This document shows, one piece after another, positions 5,229-9,563 of a DNA stretch of 9,563 bases; position 1 is the first letter of the stretch, and every line of letters begins with the position of its first letter. Made by a program: the position numbers and the translations under genes. The stretch is taken from contig JADFUO010000374.1 of assembly GCA_015222115.1 (NCBI GenBank), positions 1-9,563 on the forward strand, read 5' to 3'. The notes beneath the pieces are model-generated. The model was given only the letters and a program-made list of their open reading frames with translations. It searched no databases and had not been told where the DNA came from. The DNA is from Bacteroidota bacterium. Lineage in GTDB: Bacteria; Bacteroidota; Bacteroidia; Bacteroidales; JADFUO01.

Positions 5229-7232
5229 TTAATTTTTAACAAATTTTTTAATCATTACATTTTTACCATCAGTAATTTTTATAACGTAAATTCCTTTCTT
5301 GAAACTTGAAGTATTCAGATTGATGTTTTTTGCCCTGAAATCTTTTTCCAAAACAATTTTTCCTGAGATATCAAAAATAGTAATATGCCGTTTAATTTTT
5401 TTAATTTTGGTAAAACATATATTTATTTGATCAGTGCAGGGGTTAGGAGCTAAAATAAAATAAACAGGATTATCAATTTCTTCAATGCTGTGAGTTATGC
5501 TGTTAACTTTATTAAGAACCCAGTTTTCGGGATCAACAGCAATTGAATCAATAGCTTTTTCAATTGGGATAATATAATTATTTACGTTAATTGTTTGATT
5601 TAAAAAAATTGAAGTATCTGTGCCATCATTAAAATATAATTTGTATTCCATGAGCATTTTAAATAATGGAGTTATTGCAGTTGAAGTTGTTTGATAAGAT
5701 GTTAAATCAAACATACTGTCTGTCTGGTTCCAGACAATATCATAAATCGGATATCCTTCACCAAAATACCATTGGTCAAAAAAGTAAGTAAAGTCCATAC
5801 CTGTAGTATTTTCAAGAACAGATTTAAAATCCAGACCGGTAGCGATGCTGTCACAAAACTGCTCCTGAAAATCCTTTAAAACCTGAAAGAACAAGTCATT
5901 ATCCTGTAATTCAAAGCGTATCATATGGACTATACAAGCACCTTTGGCATAAGAAAGCCTCCCATCAAATATCCTCATAAAATTTTCAGGCGAAATTAAT
6001 TCGGGAGGAATGTAAATGCTTCCGCCGGGCTGAGACAACACGTTATTATGAGCTTGTTCCATCCATATTTTAGGCCATTCTCCACCTGCAATAAATTCAT
6101 GTGCAAGATAATCGGAATAAGTGGCAAATCCTTCATTTATCCAAATATCACTCCATGTAGCACATGTAACATTATCGCCAAACCACATGTGACCTAATTC
6201 ATGGGCAACTATACCAAAACCAAATCCCCCGATTGTAGTCATAGTTTGATGCTCCATTCCACCTCCCATTTCTGTTAAACAATGTCCGTATTTTTCTTTA
6301 TAAAAAGGATACGTACCATAAAGGTCGGAAAATAGCTCTAAAAATTCAATGGTCCGGTCAATTCCGGTTTTGTAATTTTCCAGACAACCCGGAGTATCAT
6401 ATATATAGTTTTGAATCAGAATTGAATCACCATTAAGATCTTCGGGCTTGGCATAAATGGTATAATCCTGATACTCAGAAACAGAAAAGGAAATCAGATA
6501 ATAATCAATCGGATAAAAGGATTTCCATTCGTATCTTACTTTGTTATCCTGCATTGGAGTAATAGCTGTAAGCAAACCCTGAGAGCCGGCTTTATTATTT
6601 GCAGAAGTTGTTAGAAAAACATATACTGAGTCAGCTTTGTCGCTTAAAACCTGCTTGCAGGGCCACCAAAGTTTTGCATTAAATGGTTCGGAAACTGTCC
6701 ATGTTACATTTTTATCCCAAACTGTTGATGATTCAGTAAACACTCCTGAAAACTCATTTGGAGGAGGAGGCAGTCCGTAATAATAGATATTTGCAAATAT
6801 AAAATCACCTTGAACTAATTGTAAAACAGGTACAAAAACATTATCTTCAGAGCGAGTAAAACTTAAACTATTTCCATTAAAAACTACTGAATCTATTGTT
6901 AATTCATCAACAAGTTCAAAAGCAAAAGTATCCATAACTTCTACCTGTACTATTGCATTAATTGTAACATTCCCTGAAATATAAGTTGTGTTATTTTCAA
7001 CATTAATATCAAGAAAATAAAATTTTACATCATAGCAATGCACTAAATCGCTTTGTTCTGTACTTTGAAATTTATAATTATTTTGAAAATAATTGTTGTA
7101 GGAACAGGTTGTTACCATTCCATAATCATTGATTTTTTGTGAAAAAATCTGAGTTGAAGAAAACAGAATTATATATACATATATAAGTTTTTTCATCATT
7201 AAAATTTTATTAAAACATTTTTTAAATTTCAT
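5229..7232 (-). CDS. Secreted M1-family metallopeptidase with T9SS tail
   Basis: A zinc aminopeptidase-like enzyme of family M1, which removes N-terminal residues from peptides. Length is 667 residues. A signal peptide spans about residues 12-32 (MMKKLIYVYIILFSSTQIFSQ), so true initiation may be at Met12 or Met13 (7199 or 7196). Residues 65-250 form the N-terminal beta domain. The catalytic domain holds the substrate-binding GGGMEHQ (323-329, the GAMEN equivalent), zinc motif HELGH (344-348) with third ligand Glu367 in WINEGF exactly 18 residues later, and the likely transition-state tyrosine Tyr428 in RLSYAKG. The helical C-terminal domain of larger M1 enzymes is absent. Residues 592-667 are a T9SS type A sorting domain (LAPNPCTDQINI … FDISGKIV … FKKGIYVIKITDG … KKFVKN). 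It should be exported across the outer membrane and either released or surface-attached. The gene stands alone, divergent from the DUF4175 gene. All key residues are intact. Confidence 0.93.
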   Translation of the reverse strand: MKFKKCFNKILMMKKLIYVYIILFSSTQIFSQKINDYGMVTTCSYNNYFQNNYKFQSTEQSDLVHCYDVKFYFLDINVENNTTYISGNVTINAIVQVEVMDTFAFELVDELTIDSVVFNGNSLSFTRSEDNVFVPVLQLVQGDFIFANIYYYGLPPPPNEFSGVFTESSTVWDKNVTWTVSEPFNAKLWWPCKQVLSDKADSVYVFLTTSANNKAGSQGLLTAITPMQDNKVRYEWKSFYPIDYYLISFSVSEYQDYTIYAKPEDLNGDSILIQNYIYDTPGCLENYKTGIDRTIEFLELFSDLYGTYPFYKEKYGHCLTEMGGGMEHQTMTTIGGFGFGIVAHELGHMWFGDNVTCATWSDIWINEGFATYSDYLAHEFIAGGEWPKIWMEQAHNNVLSQPGGSIYIPPELISPENFMRIFDGRLSYAKGACIVHMIRFELQDNDLFFQVLKDFQEQFCDSIATGLDFKSVLENTTGMDFTYFFDQWYFGEGYPIYDIVWNQTDSMFDLTSYQTTSTAITPLFKMLMEYKLYFNDGTDTSIFLNQTINVNNYIIPIEKAIDSIAVDPENWVLNKVNSITHSIEEIDNPVYFILAPNPCTDQINICFTKIKKIKRHITIFDISGKIVLEKDFRAKNINLNTSSFKKGIYVIKITDGKNVMIKKFVKN

Positions 7233-7258
7233 TTTTAATAAGAAGAAGTATAAGTTAG

Positions 7259-7275
7259 TATCTTTGTCAAAGATA
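7259..7275. promoter_or_regulatory. Palindromic overlapping -7 boxes of two divergent genes
   Basis: TATCTTTG (7259-7266, + strand) and its exact reverse complement CAAAGATA (7268-7275) flank one T, giving a perfect 17-bp palindrome. Each half is a consensus TAnnTTTG -7 box, the left one for the DUF4175 gene and the right one for the M1 peptidase. On the minus strand a TATG (7298-7295) sits 19 bp upstream, one base off TTTG. On the plus strand the best -33 candidate is TTTA (7234-7237) with a 21-bp spacer. Leaders would be about 30 nt (peptidase, ATG at 7232) and 68 nt (DUF4175). Confidence 0.65.
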
Positions 7276-7340
7276 GTAAAAATATTTATGCTAACATAAC
7301 GTTTTTATCTATAGCAGTTTTAAAATAATACAGCATATTG

Positions 7341-9563
7341 ATGAACGATAATTATTACATTCTAGTCAAAAAAATAGACCAATTTATCAGGAAATATTAT
7401 TTAAATCAAATAATAAAAGGAGGGATATATTGTCTTGCTGTTATTGTTTTATTTTACCTGTTATTTACAGTTATTGAATACTTTGCTTATTTTGATAGTA
7501 CAGTTAGATCAATCCTATTTTATGCTTATTTAATAATTAATATTTATATAATTGGTAAATTCATTTTTTACCCGGTTTTAAAACTTATTAAAATCGGAAA
7601 AGTATTATCTTATGAACAGGCAGCAGAAATAATTGGTAAGCATTTTTCTGATATTGACGATCGTCTTTTGAATACTTTACAATTAAAAAAAGAAAGCGAA
7701 AAAGAAAGTTCAGCATTAATAATTGCAAGCATTGATCAGAAAATCAAAAAACTAAAACCAATTCCTTTTACTAATGCAATAAAATTATCAAAAAACAAAC
7801 GATATTTAAAATATGCAATTCCACAGATTTTAATAATAATTTTATTGTTATTGATTGCACCAAAATTAATAACCGAACCAACTAAAAGAATTATTAATTA
7901 CAATGAGATATTTGAAAGACCTTTCCCGTTTAAAATTGAGATTTTAAATGATAGTTTAAAAGTAGCACAGCATGATGATTTTAAGTTAAATGTTAAAATT
8001 ACAGGTGATGAAGTGCCTGAAAATATTTATTTGGAAACAGACAATCATAAATATCGCCTTACAAAGGATAATACGGTTTCACATCATTATAACTTTGTTA
8101 ATGTGCAGAAAGATTTAAAATTTAAATTAATTGCAGATAATTATATATCAGACTTTTACAGATTGACAGTATTTCCCAAACCTATTATTCTGAATTTCGA
8201 ATCAGAAATAATTTATCCGAAGTATATAAACAGAACAAACGAAACATGTCAAAATACAAATGATCTGATAATTCCTGCGGGAACAAAAGTAAACTGGAAT
8301 TTCTTTACAAAAGATGTTAAGGATATTATTGTTAGATGTAAAGATAAAACAAAAAAAATTGAAAGTGATAAATCAAATGTAATAAGATTCTCAAAATCTT
8401 ATTTTAATGATCAATTATATTCTGTTTCTGCTTCTAATCAGTTTGTTAAAAACGAAGATTCGCTGATGCTTAAAATCAGTGTAATACCTGATGCTTATCC
8501 AAATATTATTGTTGAAGAATTTCAGGATTCATTGTTTGATAAAAGATTATATTTTAACGGCTTAATTAAAGATGATTATGGCTTTAATAAGCTTACTTTC
8601 AGTTATCTGAAATCAGGACAAGATAAAAACATTAATAACATAAAAACAGAAAAATTAAGTATTAGTAAAAAAAATAATCAACAACAATATTATTATTTTT
8701 TTGACATTAATAAATTAGAAGCAAATCCCGGAGATGAAATTGAATATTATTTTGAAATTTGGGATAATGACGAAATTAACGGAAGTAAATCTTCAAGATC
8801 ACAAAAAATGTTTTATAAAATTCCAACATTAAAAGAAATTGAACAAAAAACAGAAGAAAGCAATAAGAAAATTAAAAGTGATATTGAAAAAAGTATATCT
8901 GAAATTAAAAAACTACAAAAAGATATTGATGAATTAAATAAAGAGCTGATAGACAAGAAAAAAATAAGCTGGCAGGAAAAGAAACAAATCCAGGATTTAC
9001 TTGATAAGTATCAAAATATTCAGGAAAATTTGGAGAAAATACAAAAACAAAATGTTGAAAAAGCTTTTAAGGAAGAGCAATATAAAGAAATAGATGAAAG
9101 AATTTTAGAAAAACAAAAGAAATTAGAAGAATTGTTTGAAAACATCTTAACTGACGAATTAAAAGAATTATTTAAGGAACTTCAGGAAATGCTTGATAAA
9201 ATTCAAAAAGAAGATGTTAATAAAATGCTTGAAAAGTTAAAGTTAAGCAGTGAAGATATTGAAGAACAACTTGACAGAAATCTTGAATTATTTAAACAGC
9301 TTGAATTTGAAAAAATACTTGAAGAAAGAATAGAAAAATTAAAAAAATTAGCGGAAGAACAGTTAAAATTATCTGAAGAAACAAAAAATAAAAAAGAGGA
9401 TAAGGAAAAGTTGGCTGAAGAGCAAAATAAGCTGAATGAAAAGTTTGATGAAATAACCGAAGATATTGACGACCTGGAAGAAAAAAATGAGAACCTTGAA
9501 AATAAACATAAAATTAAAGATACAGGTAAAGAAGAAGAACAGATAAAACAAGAAATGCAAAAC
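7341..9563 (+). CDS. DUF4175-like membrane and coiled-coil protein (3' end outside window)
   Basis: An uninterrupted frame of 741 codons runs to the last base; the stop is beyond the window. Membrane helices are predicted at about 27-49, 55-80 and 158-174. Between the second and third is a cytoplasmic-looking helical region (85-140). Residues 175-490 are beta-rich, apparently several immunoglobulin-like units, including RPFPFKIEIL (193-202) and GDEIEYYFEIWDND (464-477). From about 495 onward the protein is a long, highly charged coiled coil rich in Lys, Glu and Leu, with the conserved-looking KISWQEKKQIQDLLDKYQ (541-558). This order matches the large (about 1,000-1,100 residue) DUF4175 proteins of Bacteroidota, whose function is unknown. 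The assignment is by recognition, not search. ATG 7341 is the first start after the -7 box at 7259-7266; no SD is seen. Confidence 0.8.
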   Translation, partial: MNDNYYILVKKIDQFIRKYYLNQIIKGGIYCLAVIVLFYLLFTVIEYFAYFDSTVRSILFYAYLIINIYIIGKFIFYPVLKLIKIGKVLSYEQAAEIIGKHFSDIDDRLLNTLQLKKESEKESSALIIASIDQKIKKLKPIPFTNAIKLSKNKRYLKYAIPQILIIILLLLIAPKLITEPTKRIINYNEIFERPFPFKIEILNDSLKVAQHDDFKLNVKITGDEVPENIYLETDNHKYRLTKDNTVSHHYNFVNVQKDLKFKLIADNYISDFYRLTVFPKPIILNFESEIIYPKYINRTNETCQNTNDLIIPAGTKVNWNFFTKDVKDIIVRCKDKTKKIESDKSNVIRFSKSYFNDQLYSVSASNQFVKNEDSLMLKISVIPDAYPNIIVEEFQDSLFDKRLYFNGLIKDDYGFNKLTFSYLKSGQDKNINNIKTEKLSISKKNNQQQYYYFFDINKLEANPGDEIEYYFEIWDNDEINGSKSSRSQKMFYKIPTLKEIEQKTEESNKKIKSDIEKSISEIKKLQKDIDELNKELIDKKKISWQEKKQIQDLLDKYQNIQENLEKIQKQNVEKAFKEEQYKEIDERILEKQKKLEELFENILTDELKELFKELQEMLDKIQKEDVNKMLEKLKLSSEDIEEQLDRNLELFKQLEFEKILEERIEKLKKLAEEQLKLSEETKNKKEDKEKLAEEQNKLNEKFDEITEDIDDLEEKNENLENKHKIKDTGKEEEQIKQEMQN

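Noticed and set aside
9369..9560. Phe/Leu/Ile-rich minus-strand ORF resembling a membrane protein
   Set aside because: It is the antisense reading of the Lys/Glu-rich coiled coil of the DUF4175 gene, which always yields Phe/Leu strings.

Overview
The window is AT-rich and reads as a chromosomal segment from an uncultured member of the Bacteroidota (Bacteroidetes). Four things point there. Promoters have the TAnnTTTG -7 box and a TTTG-like -33 box about 19 bp upstream. Most genes lack a Shine-Dalgarno sequence. One protein carries a type IX secretion (T9SS) C-terminal sorting domain and another is a DUF4175-type protein. GltX and FolB also look like Bacteroidota versions of these enzymes.

Layout. 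The + strand starts with a non-coding stretch holding hairpin and repeat sequence, then a promoter and an exported TPR-repeat protein (312-1265). Next is a small lipoprotein that consists of a lipid anchor, a short coiled coil and one PAS domain (1478-1978). Minus-strand debris follows: the last residues of a T9SS sorting domain (1975-2112), abutting an internally deleted IS1182-like transposase (2097-2366). Two tRNA genes then converge, tRNA-Gln(CTG) on + and tRNA-Cys(GCA) on -, each with its own promoter and terminator. On the minus strand gltX (4734-3199) and folB (3175-2822) form a probable two-gene operon running toward tRNA-Cys. The roughly 490 bp upstream of gltX hold degenerate direct repeats and a compact array of four related hairpins in a nested inverted arrangement (5031-5184). 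Further on are a secreted M1-family metallopeptidase with a T9SS tail (7232-5229, minus) and a divergent DUF4175-like membrane/coiled-coil protein (7341 to the window end, plus). That last frame is open for 741 codons and its stop lies outside the window.

Functionally this is a mix of housekeeping genes (Glu-tRNA charging, folate synthesis, two tRNAs) and envelope or secreted proteins (TPR protein, PAS lipoprotein, T9SS peptidase, DUF4175 protein). I see no defence system, phage, CRISPR array or obvious new multi-gene system. The most unusual items are the covarying four-hairpin array, a perfect 17-bp palindrome made of two facing -7 boxes between the peptidase and the DUF4175 gene, the extracytoplasmic stand-alone PAS lipoprotein, and the gene debris next to the tRNA-Gln gene.
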